64,000 nt of DNA from Acidobacteriota bacterium (GCA_021812285.1 JAKAOH010000002.1:1-64000); one strand, 5' to 3'. Counted from the first letter of the stretch, positions 25,516-38,071 are shown. Numbers and translations: made by a program. Notes: generated by a model from the letters alone, not told the origin.

Positions 25516-28104
25516 TCATCGTCGCACTCCGCGGATAAGACTGAGCTGGGACAAGTTTTGTGCGTAGGCGTATGCGTACGCCGACGCTTGGCTCGCAAGA
25601 GAAACGTCGATGATTTGAGTTACCCCGGTGCGGTCCGCTGGCGCAAGATGGAGCACAGGGGTGCGGCGGCCGGTAGAGAGATCGACTCGTTCGATTTCCG
25701 CCGGCACCTGGGAAGAACGAAAGACGAGCACGGAGCGCCCGTCTCCGCTAAAGCGAATTACTGTGTCATCCAGACCCAGGCCGGCTACTACGCGGCCCGG
25801 GCCGCCGCCGACGGGATAAATCCAGTATTTTTCCCCAGCGCCTCGAACCAAAATAGTTTTTGCGTCAGGCGAAACGAAACCGCCGTTCGTACCCGGCGGC
25901 GTGACGGGAGTCGGCGGGCCGCCGCTGGTCGACTGGACGTAACAGCGCTGGGGTTGCCCAGTTTCGTGTCCGCAGGCCAGCACACGCTTGCCGTCGGGAA
26001 AAAACGCGGCGGATTGGTAATCCACAAGGCGCCCCGCGTCGAGAACGCGTTTCTCACCGGCACCCGTGGGATAGAGAACGAGTTGTGCGGGAGGGCCGGG
26101 AACGATCGAGAGCGCCCAGGCGCCATCCGGGGAAAGTCCCTCGGCAATTCCTTCACCCAAACGTACAGCGGGTGACCCGTCCGTTTTGCGGAAGAGGAGG
26201 GCGTAATTATGGCCGGCGGCTTCGCTGGTGTCGCTGAAGAGCAGCCACTGGCCGTCGGCGGAGATATGCGGGTGATAAGAAGAATCCAGCCAGGAAAGAT
26301 CGCGTTCCGTGCTCGCTCCGGGGGCTATGGCCATCACGCGGTACTCGAAGGCGTTCTCGGTGGCGAGCAGGTTGCCCTGGCTGTTGGCGTCGAGCACGAA
26401 CAGGCTTCCCGCTGCGGTGACCAGTTCCTGCGTCTTTCCGGAGAGCGAGGCAAAGTCAATGCCGTTGTTGGCTCCAGCCACGCAGCAGGAGGAGAAGTAC
26501 AGCCCATTGCTGCTTTTGGCCCAAGCCAATCCCTCGAGAGACTGATAGTTCGAGGACGAGAACTGGGTGCGCCCGTCAAGATCCACTGTAACGAGTTTTC
26601 CGCGGTCGTCGTAGCGCAAGGGGTGGTCGAAAAACGCGAGCAGCTTCCCGCTCGGGGAGAACCGGAGATCGCTCAGATAGCCGGCTGTCCGATAGAGAAC
26701 CTTGCCGATCGGGTACTCGAGCCGGCTTTCGCCATTTACATCGCGGAGGATCGCGAGCTGTGAACCGTCGGGAGACCAATCGGCGTCCTGAACATTCCGC
26801 AAAATTTCCCGCGGCGCTCCTCCGCCCAGATTCATGGTCGCCAGCGTTCCCGTGAAGATCCGGTTGGCGACGAATCTGGCACCGGTCAGCACGGCGAGCT
26901 GTCCTTGGGAAGAGATCGAAAGCAGCGCGGTATCGGGAGGGCCGAACGGCTGCGGCGCGGGATAATCCGGCTGACGGAGGAAAAGCTGAGGGCTGTTTCC
27001 TTCCGCTGCGTCGCTGAAAACGACGGTCTTTCCATCCGGCGCGAATCGCGCGTTGAAGATTGCTCCGGCCTGAAAACTGATGGGAAGAAAAGCGGGCGGA
27101 TGGCTGGCGACGGGACCCGCGAAGCGTCGCCCGGCGAGAAAGGCGGCTACGGCGATGGCCAGCGCGGCTGCCGCTACCGGAAGAGGCCATTTACGGCGGG
27201 GCGAACGGATGGCGGCCATGGCGGGCCCGCTCGTTGCGGAAGAGCCCGAGAGCGATTCCAGATGGAAAGCCAGATCGCGAGCCGATTGGAAACGCTCGGC
27301 GGGATTTTTTTCCAGGCAATGGCGCACGATGCGTTCGACGCCGGGTGGGATGTTCCTGCCTTCGCCTGAAAGCTCGGGCGGGTCCTCCTTCAGAATCGCC
27401 GACATCGTTTCCGCGGAAGTCTCCCGCTCGAACGGCCGCCGGCCGGAAAGCATTTCATACAAGACCGAGCCGAGCGAGAAGATGTCCGACCGCGCATCGG
27501 CCGGTTTGCCGCGCACCTGCTCGGGCGACATATAGCCGACCGTACCCAGCACCACGCCCGGCTCGGTCGCGCCGGCGGCCGTCAGCGTGGCGCCCTGCGT
27601 TTCGCCGGGCGTCGAAGCCTGCCTTTCCGTCAGCTTGGCGAGCCCGAAGTCGAGAATTTTTACTCGCCCGTCCCTCGTCAGGAAAATGTTTGCCGGCTTC
27701 AGGTCCCGATGAACGATGTCTTTCTCGTGAGCCGCGGCGACACCGTGCGCCGCCTGTACGGCGATATCGCACGCTTTGCGGAGCGGCAGCGGACCTTCGC
27801 TAAGGCGTTCGCGCAGCGTTTCGCCTTCGAGGAGTTCGGTAACCAGAAACGGCGCGCCGTCGTGGGAGCCAATGTCGTAGACGGCCAGAATGTTCGGATG
27901 GTTCAGCGCGGCGACGGCGCGAGCTTCCTGTTCGAAGCGGCGAAGACGTTCGGGATCGGAAGCAAAAGACGCCGGCAGGATTTTGACGGCGACTTCGCGC
28001 CCCAGGCGCGTGTCGCGCGCGCGATAGACCTCGCCCATCCCTCCCGCGCCGATGGGCGCAACGACCTCATATGGTCCGAGCTTCGTCCCCGACGCCAGCG
28101 CCAT
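25516..28104 (-). CDS. Serine/threonine protein kinase with TolB/WD40-type propeller
   Basis: 862 residues from MALASGTKLGPYEVV; the track start lies 24 codons upstream. The kinase domain is complete: GAGGMGEVYRARD, VAVKIL, HRDLKPANIFL, DFGLAKL and MSPEQVRGKPADARSDIFSLG. A transmembrane helix (WPLPVAAAALAIAVAAFLAG) separates it from a C-terminal propeller with FAPDGKTVVFSD, WSPDGSQLAIL and FSPSGKLLAFF repeats. This architecture would sense something outside the membrane and phosphorylate cytoplasmic targets, but ligands and targets are unknown. It lies 94 bp upstream of the second kinase on the same strand; the pair probably arose by duplication. Divergent from the channel gene at 28218. Confidence 0.93.
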   Translation of the reverse strand: MALASGTKLGPYEVVAPIGAGGMGEVYRARDTRLGREVAVKILPASFASDPERLRRFEQEARAVAALNHPNILAVYDIGSHDGAPFLVTELLEGETLRERLSEGPLPLRKACDIAVQAAHGVAAAHEKDIVHRDLKPANIFLTRDGRVKILDFGLAKLTERQASTPGETQGATLTAAGATEPGVVLGTVGYMSPEQVRGKPADARSDIFSLGSVLYEMLSGRRPFERETSAETMSAILKEDPPELSGEGRNIPPGVERIVRHCLEKNPAERFQSARDLAFHLESLSGSSATSGPAMAAIRSPRRKWPLPVAAAALAIAVAAFLAGRRFAGPVASHPPAFLPISFQAGAIFNARFAPDGKTVVFSDAAEGNSPQLFLRQPDYPAPQPFGPPDTALLSISSQGQLAVLTGARFVANRIFTGTLATMNLGGGAPREILRNVQDADWSPDGSQLAILRDVNGESRLEYPIGKVLYRTAGYLSDLRFSPSGKLLAFFDHPLRYDDRGKLVTVDLDGRTQFSSSNYQSLEGLAWAKSSNGLYFSSCCVAGANNGIDFASLSGKTQELVTAAGSLFVLDANSQGNLLATENAFEYRVMAIAPGASTERDLSWLDSSYHPHISADGQWLLFSDTSEAAGHNYALLFRKTDGSPAVRLGEGIAEGLSPDGAWALSIVPGPPAQLVLYPTGAGEKRVLDAGRLVDYQSAAFFPDGKRVLACGHETGQPQRCYVQSTSGGPPTPVTPPGTNGGFVSPDAKTILVRGAGEKYWIYPVGGGPGRVVAGLGLDDTVIRFSGDGRSVLVFRSSQVPAEIERVDLSTGRRTPVLHLAPADRTGVTQIIDVSLASQASAYAYAYAQNLSQLSLIRGVRR

Positions 28105-28217
28105 TGTGCCGCGCATTATACAACTGTTGGCGCCAGCCTTTTGAGAGGGTGGAGGGTCGAGCGGCGCGGTAGTCATTTGGCCGGCGATGTGGTATCACCT
28201 GCCGAACGGGATCCACG

Positions 28218-28868
28218 ATGCGCAGCGAATACGACCGGATCGCGGGACAGAACGTGGAACGCCTGGCGGCGTTGAGCGACGGAATCTTCGCCGTCGCGAT
28301 GACGCTGCTTGTGCTGGGTCTGCGGCTGCCGGCAGCGCGTGCGGTTTCGAGCGAAGGGGAATTGTGGCACGCACTGCTTGGTCTGCGACCGGAATTGCTG
28401 ATCTATTTCATGAGCTTTCTGACCCTCGGCATTTTCTGGGTCGGGCAGCAGACGCAGCTCAATCACCTGGAGCGGTCGGATCGCGACCTGACGTGGATTC
28501 ATCTGGGGTTTCTGTTTGCCGTCACGCTGACGCCAGTCTCGACGGCGCTGCTGGCTGATTTTTTCCGTTACCGGCTGGCGCTTGTCATCTACTGGATGAA
28601 TTTGCTGCTGCTCGGCGTGCTGCTGTACGCGAGTTGGGGCCACGCGATCCGGGGAAAGCTGGTGCGCGACGATATGCCGGCTGGCACGCCTGCGGCCGTG
28701 TGCCGGCGCATCCAGATCGCGCAGGGGCTTTACGCGTTGGGCGTGCTGCTATGCATTTTCGCCATGCTCTGGAGCATCGGCTTCATTGTGCTCGTGCAGC
28801 TGAATTACGTCCTGGCGCCGCGGCTGCCACGGCGGCACAAGACCGAGAGCGAGGGCGAAGCGAAGTAG
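28218..28868 (+). CDS. TMEM175-family potassium channel-like membrane protein (DUF1211)
   Basis: 216 residues with six hydrophobic segments. The first carries the family hallmark LSDGIFAVAMTLLVLGLRLP, matching the FSDGVFAIAxTLL filter-lining helix of bacterial TMEM175 potassium channels. Bacterial members form tetramers of a six-helix subunit. The first residue of the motif is Leu-Ser rather than Phe-Ser, still within family variation. It starts at an ATG 113 bp from the divergent kinase gene. No accessory gene is adjacent. Confidence in family is high, in transport activity moderate. Confidence 0.88.
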   Translation: MRSEYDRIAGQNVERLAALSDGIFAVAMTLLVLGLRLPAARAVSSEGELWHALLGLRPELLIYFMSFLTLGIFWVGQQTQLNHLERSDRDLTWIHLGFLFAVTLTPVSTALLADFFRYRLALVIYWMNLLLLGVLLYASWGHAIRGKLVRDDMPAGTPAAVCRRIQIAQGLYALGVLLCIFAMLWSIGFIVLVQLNYVLAPRLPRRHKTESEGEAK

Positions 28869-28951
28869 ACGCTTCTACCCTACAAGCATTTCGCGCGGGC
28901 TTCCAAAGCGAGAGTCGCAGGTGCATTCTCGTCCGCTGTCGACCAAGGGGT

Positions 28952-30124
28952 TCAGTGCGACCAGCGGATGCGGTCGCCGGCAACCAGAGCCAATTGTGGA
29001 ACCGAGGGGCTTCCCAGGCGGAATTCCACGGGATAGAGGCGGCCGCGGAAACGGCGCTCGATGCGGAGGGTTCTAAGCGCCTTCGAACGCTCGTCTGGCG
29101 TGAGGGTATTGAGCAGGGTCTGAATGGTCGTTCCGATGGGGAAATATTGGCGCTTGCCGTTCACGCGGACGTTGAGTTCGGCGCTGGCGGACACCATGCC
29201 GGCAAACATGGCGCAGCGGACGACGCTGGTTGCGAGTTGGCGGCAGGGAATTTCGAGATTTTTTTCGACTGCATGCGTGACGCCGGCCATTTCGCCCGGG
29301 TCGCGCGTGGCCACGAGAAGCGCTTTGCGGCGCACGTTGGGCGGAACGTAGAGCGTAAGGACGAAAAGATCGAGCGCGCGCATACCGTGGAAGTGGCCTG
29401 CGAGCGACGTGTCTGGAAATTCGGCGCCGGCGCGCGAGGGAAGACCCTTACTGCGCCAGACGCGGCGCAGATCGAGCGAGAGCAGGCCACCGCGGCCGCG
29501 GACCACCCGATAGTAGGTTTTGCGCTCGCCCCAATAATTGGCGACGGTTTCCGGACCAAGGGAATTGTGAAAAATCGAGCGCTCGATGAAAAGGCGCATG
29601 CCCGGCCGCAGCGCCACGAAGCCGCGATTACCGAGCAAATAGCGGAAAAAGGTGGCCAAGAGGACGGGAGTTGGGATGCTTTCGGCCGTCCAATCGGCGG
29701 CTTTCAGATAGGCCTTGGGCGTGAGGCAGCCACGGGCCTGAAGCCGATAGAGCCGGTCGAGGAACGCGCTCCAATCCGACTGCGCGTGGACCGCGGCGCC
29801 GCGGTACCAGGCCGCCGGAGTGGGGACTTCGGCGACCCAGTCGGCGGATTTTCCCTGGCGGTGGTGTTCGAGCGAAAATAAGCGACCCTCGATGGAGCAA
29901 CTCGAGGCGGCCGCGCGGGCACGGCCGCCCCCCAAATTGCCGAGAGAAATGCGGGAACTCAGTGCGCCGTTGGGCGGTGCGGAAAAATCGGGCGGCAGCA
30001 GGAAACTTCGAGCCAGACGATAGCTGCCGACGGGACGGCGCGCGGCGCAGCCGAGCGACAGTGAAACCGCCGCGAACAGAAAGGACAAGAACGCACGGCG
30101 TGAAAAGGCAAGGCTGAATCGCAT
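28952..30124 (-). CDS. Putative lipoprotein with C-terminal SLBB/beta-grasp-like region
   Basis: The 660-residue track ORF is an artefact upstream; the protein starts at MRFSLAFSRRAFLSFLFAAV (ATG 30122-30124), about 390 residues. The signal ends in a lipobox LSLGC, so it is probably a membrane-anchored lipoprotein. The middle is alpha-helical with many aromatics (SDWSAFLDRLYRLQARGCL, LRPGMRLFIERSIFHN). The last 70 residues (NVRVNGKRQYFPIGTTIQTLLNTL ... LALVAGDRIRWSH) look like a beta-grasp domain of the SLBB kind found in polysaccharide export proteins. No overall family recognised. The GH2 gene lies 71 bp upstream on the same strand. Confidence 0.65.
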   Translation of the reverse strand: MRFSLAFSRRAFLSFLFAAVSLSLGCAARRPVGSYRLARSFLLPPDFSAPPNGALSSRISLGNLGGGRARAAASSCSIEGRLFSLEHHRQGKSADWVAEVPTPAAWYRGAAVHAQSDWSAFLDRLYRLQARGCLTPKAYLKAADWTAESIPTPVLLATFFRYLLGNRGFVALRPGMRLFIERSIFHNSLGPETVANYWGERKTYYRVVRGRGGLLSLDLRRVWRSKGLPSRAGAEFPDTSLAGHFHGMRALDLFVLTLYVPPNVRRKALLVATRDPGEMAGVTHAVEKNLEIPCRQLATSVVRCAMFAGMVSASAELNVRVNGKRQYFPIGTTIQTLLNTLTPDERSKALRTLRIERRFRGRLYPVEFRLGSPSVPQLALVAGDRIRWSH

Positions 30125-30195
30125 GTCCACCACGCGACGTGAGTGTACACCTGGATGGAGCTGGGGTGTTTGTGGCGCCATGCGATCCGGCACGG

Positions 30196-33036
30196 CTATT
30201 CGACGTGGACGGGAATTTCGAACCGCCGAACGTTGAAGCCGCCGACGTAAAGCAGAAATCCGCGGCGAGTCCCCGTACCGAACTGGCTGGCGGGAACGCG
30301 GGCGGTCAGCGTGCGGCGCTCCCCGGGCAGGAGCGTGACGTAGTTGCCGCTCCAGAGAACGGGAACGGCGTCGAGGCCGTCGCTCGCACGGGCGAGCCGC
30401 AAACGAATGAAAAAGGCGAGATGCGAAGTGGGATTGTGGAGCGTGACGCGGACGACGCGACCTGAGCCTGCGCGGCGTTCGCTCGCATACGCGTACAGCT
30501 TCGCCGCGGGCAGGGTTTCGAGGCCGGTGAGATCGGCGTAGGCGGTCGCGGGAGTCAGGTAATAGTGGGCTTTGGCGGTATTCCAGGCGTCGGGCTGCGT
30601 GGAAAGCCAGTAGAAATTGCGGCTGACGATGCGACCGAACCGATTGCGCAAAACGAGATCGAGGAAATAGGTGCGCGAAAGATTCGCCGGCGCGGGTACG
30701 GTGAGAACGCGGCGAACGGCGTCGGGAGCGAGCGCCAAGGCGGCGTGCCGGCGCCAGAGGATTTTGAGGTCGAGATTGTAAAGCGTGGCTTCGGCTTCCA
30801 GTCGCCCTGACGGATGGCGCAAGCGGCTGGATGCATAGATTCCTGCGTCCGCGTAGTCGTACAGAATATGAAGCGGCTCGTTGGCTTTTTTTACGCCGTA
30901 ATAGCCGCCGCCGGGAACCAGATAGTAATCCCACAAATGCCAGTAGTTGGAGGGCCAGGCGTTATTGAGCATCCATTGAATGACGCCGGTGGCCTTGTAG
31001 CGATTGGTGGAATACGCCTCGTACATGGCGCGTTCGCCTTCGTAGGCCATGAGTTGCGCCTTGCGCAGGTAATCGCCGAGGGATGTCGCGTTGCCGTAGC
31101 GTGCGTCGAGCGCCTGATTGAAGGCGTCGAGCGTGGTGAATTTGCCGCTGGCGTTGTGGAAATTCCAGGTGTCGTTGATCGGCCAGAGGTCGCGCCGCGG
31201 CAGGGTGCGTTCGAGGCTTTCCCGCTCCATCGGCGCGGGACCGGGACCGGTTTCCGTATTGAATCCCCAGGCGCCGCCGTGCGTTTTGTCTTTCCACCAA
31301 TAGGCCGGCGCGACCCAGTTGTAGGGGCCGGTCATCTTCACGCCGGTCGGTCCGCTGACCGACGTTGTGCGCGCGGACGCGGAAGAAAGAATCGGGTTCG
31401 GCCAATCGAGCAAATCAAGGATCCCGAGGTACATCTGTTCTATCGCGGCGGGCGGAGGGTTGTCGCTGCCATTGAGCCAGACGAGCAGGCTGGGGTGGTT
31501 TCGCAGGCGGCGAATCTGGCTGGTGAGCGATTGCGCGGCGATCTGTTGCGTAGCCTGCGTCCACGAGCTCCACTCTTCCCATTCGCTGCAGCAGCACCAG
31601 CCGGCGAAGACGAGAATCCCTTCGCGGTCGGCGAGGCGGAAGAACGCGTTGTCTATGAGTTTTCCTTCCAAGCGAATCGTGTTGAGGCCGAGATTGTGGA
31701 CGTAACGCATCTCGGCGAGCGTGCGCGCGGGATCGAAGCGGAGCAGCATGTCCGGCGCCCAGCCGCCGCCGCGAATGAAAATTGGCTCGCCATTCACGAA
31801 AAATTCACGCGCGCCGTAGGAATTCAGCTTCGACGTGATTTGGCGAATGCCGAACTGGAGCGTTTGCCTATCGGAGACGGAGCCGGCGACGCGGAAATCG
31901 AGCGTGAGGCGATAGAGATTTGGCTTCCCGAGTTCCCACGGCCACCAGAGGCGGGGACGGGCGAAGCGAAGCTGCGGGAAATCTTTCGGGGTGAAACCGA
32001 GGCGCTCGGTTCCGGAGGCGGCGAGCGTCACTTTGCGTTGGAATTTCACCGTTCCGATCGTACCTTCGATCACTCCGGAAACCGGTTGGGCCGTTGCATT
32101 GCGGAGCGTCGCGGTGACGGTGAGTGCGGCGCTGGGATGCGCGCCGAGCGTGAGCGCGGAAACGATGTGCGGATAGCGGATTTCGACCGAACCCGTCGCT
32201 GTGATGTACACGCTGCGCCAGATGCCCATATCTTTGTCCGGCGGCGTGGGATTCCAATCCACCCAGTTCAGCGCGAGATCCCGGGGTGTGGGCGGGAAAA
32301 TTTCCACGGCAAGGATGTTTTTTGCGCCGGGACGGGCGGCCTGGGTGATATCGAACGCGAAGGTGCGAAACGCTCCGGCCATCTCCTGGGAGCCCACGAT
32401 CTTTTGACCGTTGAGCCAGACGCTGGCGCGGTAGTTGACGCCGTTGAAATTGAGCGCGAGTTGGCGACCGCGGTCGGAAGCGGGCAGTGAAAACTCGGTG
32501 CGATACCACCAGGGCACGCGAAACGGGCTGTCCTTTGGCATATCGAGATGCGTGAAGATTGCGCCGATGGGATATTCGGTACCGGGAATCAGGCGGAGAT
32601 TTTTGGCGTAGTAGGGATCGGGAAAAACTTTGTCGCGGACCAGCGCGGCGAGCACGGTGGTGGGAACGGAAGCGGGATACCAGCCCTTTGGCGTGAGTTC
32701 GCCGGTGGAAATGGCCCCGCCATCCGCTTCCACTTTTGCGGACGACTGGATTTGCCAGCCATCGGAGAGGAGGAGTTCTTGCGCCGCGGTTTCGTCGGCC
32801 GTGGCGGGAATGGGAATCGGAGCCGTAGCGGCGGGAGGCGTGACGGCTGTTTGCGGCGCCGCGGAGGTGGCTGGCTTCTGCGCTTGCGCGGCGGCCTGGC
32901 TGGCCGCAGTCCCCGTCTGGCGCTTTCGCGCGGCGCTCGCTGCGCCGGCAATCATCGCCACGGCGATCGCGGCGACGACGATCGAACTGGCGGAGCGAGG
33001 TCTGTTTCGTTTTGAGCGGGCTGCGATTTTCTTCAT
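30196..33036 (-). CDS. Secreted glycoside hydrolase family 2, exo-beta-glucosaminidase/mannosidase-like
   Basis: About 946 residues from MKKIAARSKRN; a signal anchor (ASSIVVAAIAVAMIAGAASA) is followed by an Ala/Pro/Thr-rich linker. GH2 jelly-roll (DGWQIQSSA ... WWYRTEFSLP ... LNFNGVNYRASVWLNG), immunoglobulin-like and TIM-barrel domains follow. DWNPTPPDKDMGIWR is characteristic of the CsxA exo-beta-D-glucosaminidase subgroup. At the acid/base position I read VWLNGSDNPPP (about residue 520) where most GH2 enzymes have N-E; aspartate there is a trait I recall for the exo-glucosaminidase subgroup. The nucleophile candidate is Glu in GFNTETGPGP (about residue 594). It would release terminal sugars from chitosan- or mannoside-type chains outside the cytoplasm. 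Confidence 0.87.
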   Translation of the reverse strand: MKKIAARSKRNRPRSASSIVVAAIAVAMIAGAASAARKRQTGTAASQAAAQAQKPATSAAPQTAVTPPAATAPIPIPATADETAAQELLLSDGWQIQSSAKVEADGGAISTGELTPKGWYPASVPTTVLAALVRDKVFPDPYYAKNLRLIPGTEYPIGAIFTHLDMPKDSPFRVPWWYRTEFSLPASDRGRQLALNFNGVNYRASVWLNGQKIVGSQEMAGAFRTFAFDITQAARPGAKNILAVEIFPPTPRDLALNWVDWNPTPPDKDMGIWRSVYITATGSVEIRYPHIVSALTLGAHPSAALTVTATLRNATAQPVSGVIEGTIGTVKFQRKVTLAASGTERLGFTPKDFPQLRFARPRLWWPWELGKPNLYRLTLDFRVAGSVSDRQTLQFGIRQITSKLNSYGAREFFVNGEPIFIRGGGWAPDMLLRFDPARTLAEMRYVHNLGLNTIRLEGKLIDNAFFRLADREGILVFAGWCCCSEWEEWSSWTQATQQIAAQSLTSQIRRLRNHPSLLVWLNGSDNPPPAAIEQMYLGILDLLDWPNPILSSASARTTSVSGPTGVKMTGPYNWVAPAYWWKDKTHGGAWGFNTETGPGPAPMERESLERTLPRRDLWPINDTWNFHNASGKFTTLDAFNQALDARYGNATSLGDYLRKAQLMAYEGERAMYEAYSTNRYKATGVIQWMLNNAWPSNYWHLWDYYLVPGGGYYGVKKANEPLHILYDYADAGIYASSRLRHPSGRLEAEATLYNLDLKILWRRHAALALAPDAVRRVLTVPAPANLSRTYFLDLVLRNRFGRIVSRNFYWLSTQPDAWNTAKAHYYLTPATAYADLTGLETLPAAKLYAYASERRAGSGRVVRVTLHNPTSHLAFFIRLRLARASDGLDAVPVLWSGNYVTLLPGERRTLTARVPASQFGTGTRRGFLLYVGGFNVRRFEIPVHVE

Positions 33037-33170
33037 GACGTCCTTTGCCTTGCGATCGCGACGGTCCGGGCGACCTAGCCGCGTATTGTAATGCGGTCGA
33101 GGCGCGCGCAAACTGGGAATCGGCTCGCGCGGCGCTTGCCAGCGGGCCGGCGAGCGGGGAGAATTTTCGC

Positions 33171-33719
33171 ATGGCACACCGATTCGAGACGTCTTGCCTG
33201 AAGGATTCGATCGATCTGTTCCGCTATTACAAGAAACTGGGTGAGCGGGCGATGGCGCAAACGCCGGATGAGGGGCTGTTCGCTTCGCTCGATCCGGAAT
33301 CGAATTCCATCGCGATCATCGTGAAGCATCTGGCGGGAAACATGAAGTCGCGCTGGACGGATTTTCTTACAAGTGACGGTGAGAAAGCGGACCGGAACCG
33401 CGACACCGAATTCGAGAATCCGCCGGCGACGCGCGAGGAGGTGATGGCGCTGTGGGAAAAGGGGTGGGCGTTGGTTTTCGCGGCGCTCGAGCCGCTGACC
33501 GACGCCGATCTTGCGCGGAGCGTGCCGATTCGCGGTGAACCGCATTCGGTGACGCAGGCAATTCACCGGCAAATGGCGCATTACGCCTATCACGTGGGGC
33601 AGATCGTTTATATAGCGCGGCATTACGCGGGCGAACATTGGCAATCGCTTTCCGTGCCGCGCGGGAAATCGGAGCAGTTTACCGCTGACGTGCATGCGGG
33701 ACGCACGTCGCAACGCTGA
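33171..33719 (+). CDS. DinB-fold protein (DUF1572-like)
   Basis: 182 residues from MAHRFETSCLKDSID. The four-helix DinB/YfiT fold is suggested by three conserved histidine positions typical of the metal site: IVKHLAGNM, then HRQMAHYAYHVGQIVYIARHYAG. Family members bind divalent metals and some are thiol-dependent transferases (bacillithiol, mycothiol or others); no substrate can be named. A second DinB-like gene begins 11 bp after its stop, so the two are one transcription unit. Divergent from the GH2 gene across 134 bp. Confidence 0.8.
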   Translation: MAHRFETSCLKDSIDLFRYYKKLGERAMAQTPDEGLFASLDPESNSIAIIVKHLAGNMKSRWTDFLTSDGEKADRNRDTEFENPPATREEVMALWEKGWALVFAALEPLTDADLARSVPIRGEPHSVTQAIHRQMAHYAYHVGQIVYIARHYAGEHWQSLSVPRGKSEQFTADVHAGRTSQR

Positions 33720-33729
33720 CGGGAAACGC

Positions 33730-34329
33730 GTGGCGCAAGCGAAGCGACAGAACGGCAGGATGGCCGTGGGCAAGCGGGTGACGGACGGTAAGGCGGAATT
33801 CCTGAAGGACGCGAGACGGCGGCTGAACAATCAGTTGCTGCCGCAGATCGTGCGCTGCCTGGCGCTGCTTTCCGACGAGGATATCTGGTGGCGGCCGAAC
33901 GACGCTTCGAACAGCGTGGGAAATCTGGTGCTCCACCTATCGGGGAACGTGCGGCAGTGGATTATTTCCGGGGTGGGCGGCGCTGCGGACGTGCGGCATC
34001 GGGACAAGGAATTTTCCGAGCGCGGTCCGCTCCCCAAGCGCGGCTTGGCCGCGCTGCTGCGCGCGACAGTGCGCGAAGCAGGAAGCGTGCTGGTTCGCGT
34101 GCCGCCGGATTCGCTCGGCGAGCCGTTCAGCCGGCAGGGATTCGAGATGACGCGGATCGAGGCGATCGCGCGCGTGGTGGAGCATTTTGCCTATCACACC
34201 GGCCAGATCGTCTATTTCACGAAATCGCGCCTTGGGCGCGACCTCCAGTTCACGCACCTGCCGCCGGCGCGGAAGGTGCGGAAGGCCGGCAAAGCGCGGC
34301 GAACGGCAAAGCCGAAACGCAAACGCTGA
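33730..34329 (+). CDS. DinB-fold protein, second of tandem pair
   Basis: About 199 residues if the GTG 11 bp after the previous stop is used; an ATG ten codons later is possible. It has the same histidine arrangement as its neighbour: NLVLHLSGNVRQW and VVEHFAYHTGQIVYFTKSRLG. Overall identity with the neighbour looks modest, so this is an old duplication or a recruited pair rather than a recent copy. The C-terminal tail is highly basic (KVRKAGKARRTAKPKRKR), which the neighbour lacks and which could bind nucleic acid or simply be disordered. Convergent with pyrG, 30 bp away. Confidence 0.78.
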   Translation: MAQAKRQNGRMAVGKRVTDGKAEFLKDARRRLNNQLLPQIVRCLALLSDEDIWWRPNDASNSVGNLVLHLSGNVRQWIISGVGGAADVRHRDKEFSERGPLPKRGLAALLRATVREAGSVLVRVPPDSLGEPFSRQGFEMTRIEAIARVVEHFAYHTGQIVYFTKSRLGRDLQFTHLPPARKVRKAGKARRTAKPKRKR

Positions 34330-34359
34330 TTCACTCGAACAAATTGGGATAGTAGCCGG

Positions 34360-37289
<2,930 letters not shown>

Positions 37290-37742
37290 TCATTTCCTCC
37301 TGGCCTGGGACTCCGGGGGTGTCGCGGCCGGTTTGTCAGCGCGCCCGGTCGTTCGTCCCCGGCAGATGTCGAGGGTGAGGTAGTGGGCTCTGGGGCTCCC
37401 CTTGGGTGCTGCGTGCAACTTGACGCCCGGCGGCAGGAGCGGCCCCAGGGCAAGGCCTGCGAAAAAATGGGCCGGGAGCAGAAGTACAAGGGCGGCGATG
37501 GCTGCGGCGAGGGCGAAAGCGGTTCCCCGGAACCCCGCGGCCCATGCCGCGAGCGCGGAGCAAAGAAGCCAAAGCGCATGCGGGATCCACGCGTGGGGGA
37601 CGTGGGCTTCCAGGGCAGCGTGGCATGCGGGGCAGAGGAAGCCGCGCAGGTCTCTGGGACTTAGCTGGTCCAGGTCGAGGGTCCCGCCGCACTGCGGGCA
37701 CCTTAGGGGCCTCCCCCGCTGGACGCGGGTTAGCCGGTTCAT
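37290..37742 (-). CDS. Small zinc-ribbon membrane protein, unknown function
   Basis: About 150 residues from MNRLTRVQRGRPLR; upstream methionines exist but belong to an implausible extension. Two CxxC pairs (CPQCGG and CPACHA) 22 residues apart form a zinc ribbon. Two or three hydrophobic helices follow (ALWLLCSALAAWAAGF, FALAAAIAALVLLLPAHFFAGLALG), then a basic, proline-rich tail. This layout is common in acidobacterial genomes, but I know no function. It lies in the accessory stretch between pyrG and kdsB, same strand as both. Confidence 0.6.
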   Translation of the reverse strand: MNRLTRVQRGRPLRCPQCGGTLDLDQLSPRDLRGFLCPACHAALEAHVPHAWIPHALWLLCSALAAWAAGFRGTAFALAAAIAALVLLLPAHFFAGLALGPLLPPGVKLHAAPKGSPRAHYLTLDICRGRTTGRADKPAATPPESQARRK

Positions 37743-38038
37743 TTTCTCGCGGCGCATGCGTGTTGGGATCATACCTCGGAGCGAGCGATTGCGTAATGAC
37801 TCTCGCGTTTGAGTGGGCCTCGAAAAGGCGGCAGCCCGGCCAGAATCCGCACCCTTTGCGGACGGCGCAAAGATTGCGGCACCCACAGATGCAAAGTCAA
37901 CGGCGAACGGCTGGCCGAGTCCGCTTTGGGGTGTCGGAAAGAGAGCGCTCGTCACACGAGTTGCAGATGGCGCGGGGTGCGGCGCCCGAAGGGCCCCACG
38001 TTTGGCTAGCGCCGAGCATGTGGCGCCCGGCTCATCCT

Positions 38039-38071
38039 CAACAGCAGGGCCGCCTGACAGGCGGCCTGTTG
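38039..38071. repeat. Large imperfect hairpin downstream of the Imm33-like gene
   Basis: CAACAG...GCCGCCTG-A-CAGGCGGC...CTGTTG forms 14-bp arms around a single base, with a 4-nt bulge (CAGG) in the left arm. It starts about 20 bp past the stop of the minus-strand gene at 38092. There is no U-tract, so a classical terminator is not supported. It may be another REP-type sequence or a stem that blocks exonuclease. The rest of 37743-38091 shows nothing I can identify. Confidence 0.5.

Noticed and set aside
30125-30934. N-terminal half of the 660-residue minus ORF before the lipoprotein
   Set aside because: Arg/Ser-rich out-of-frame reading of the GH2 gene; the signal peptide and lipobox define the true start.
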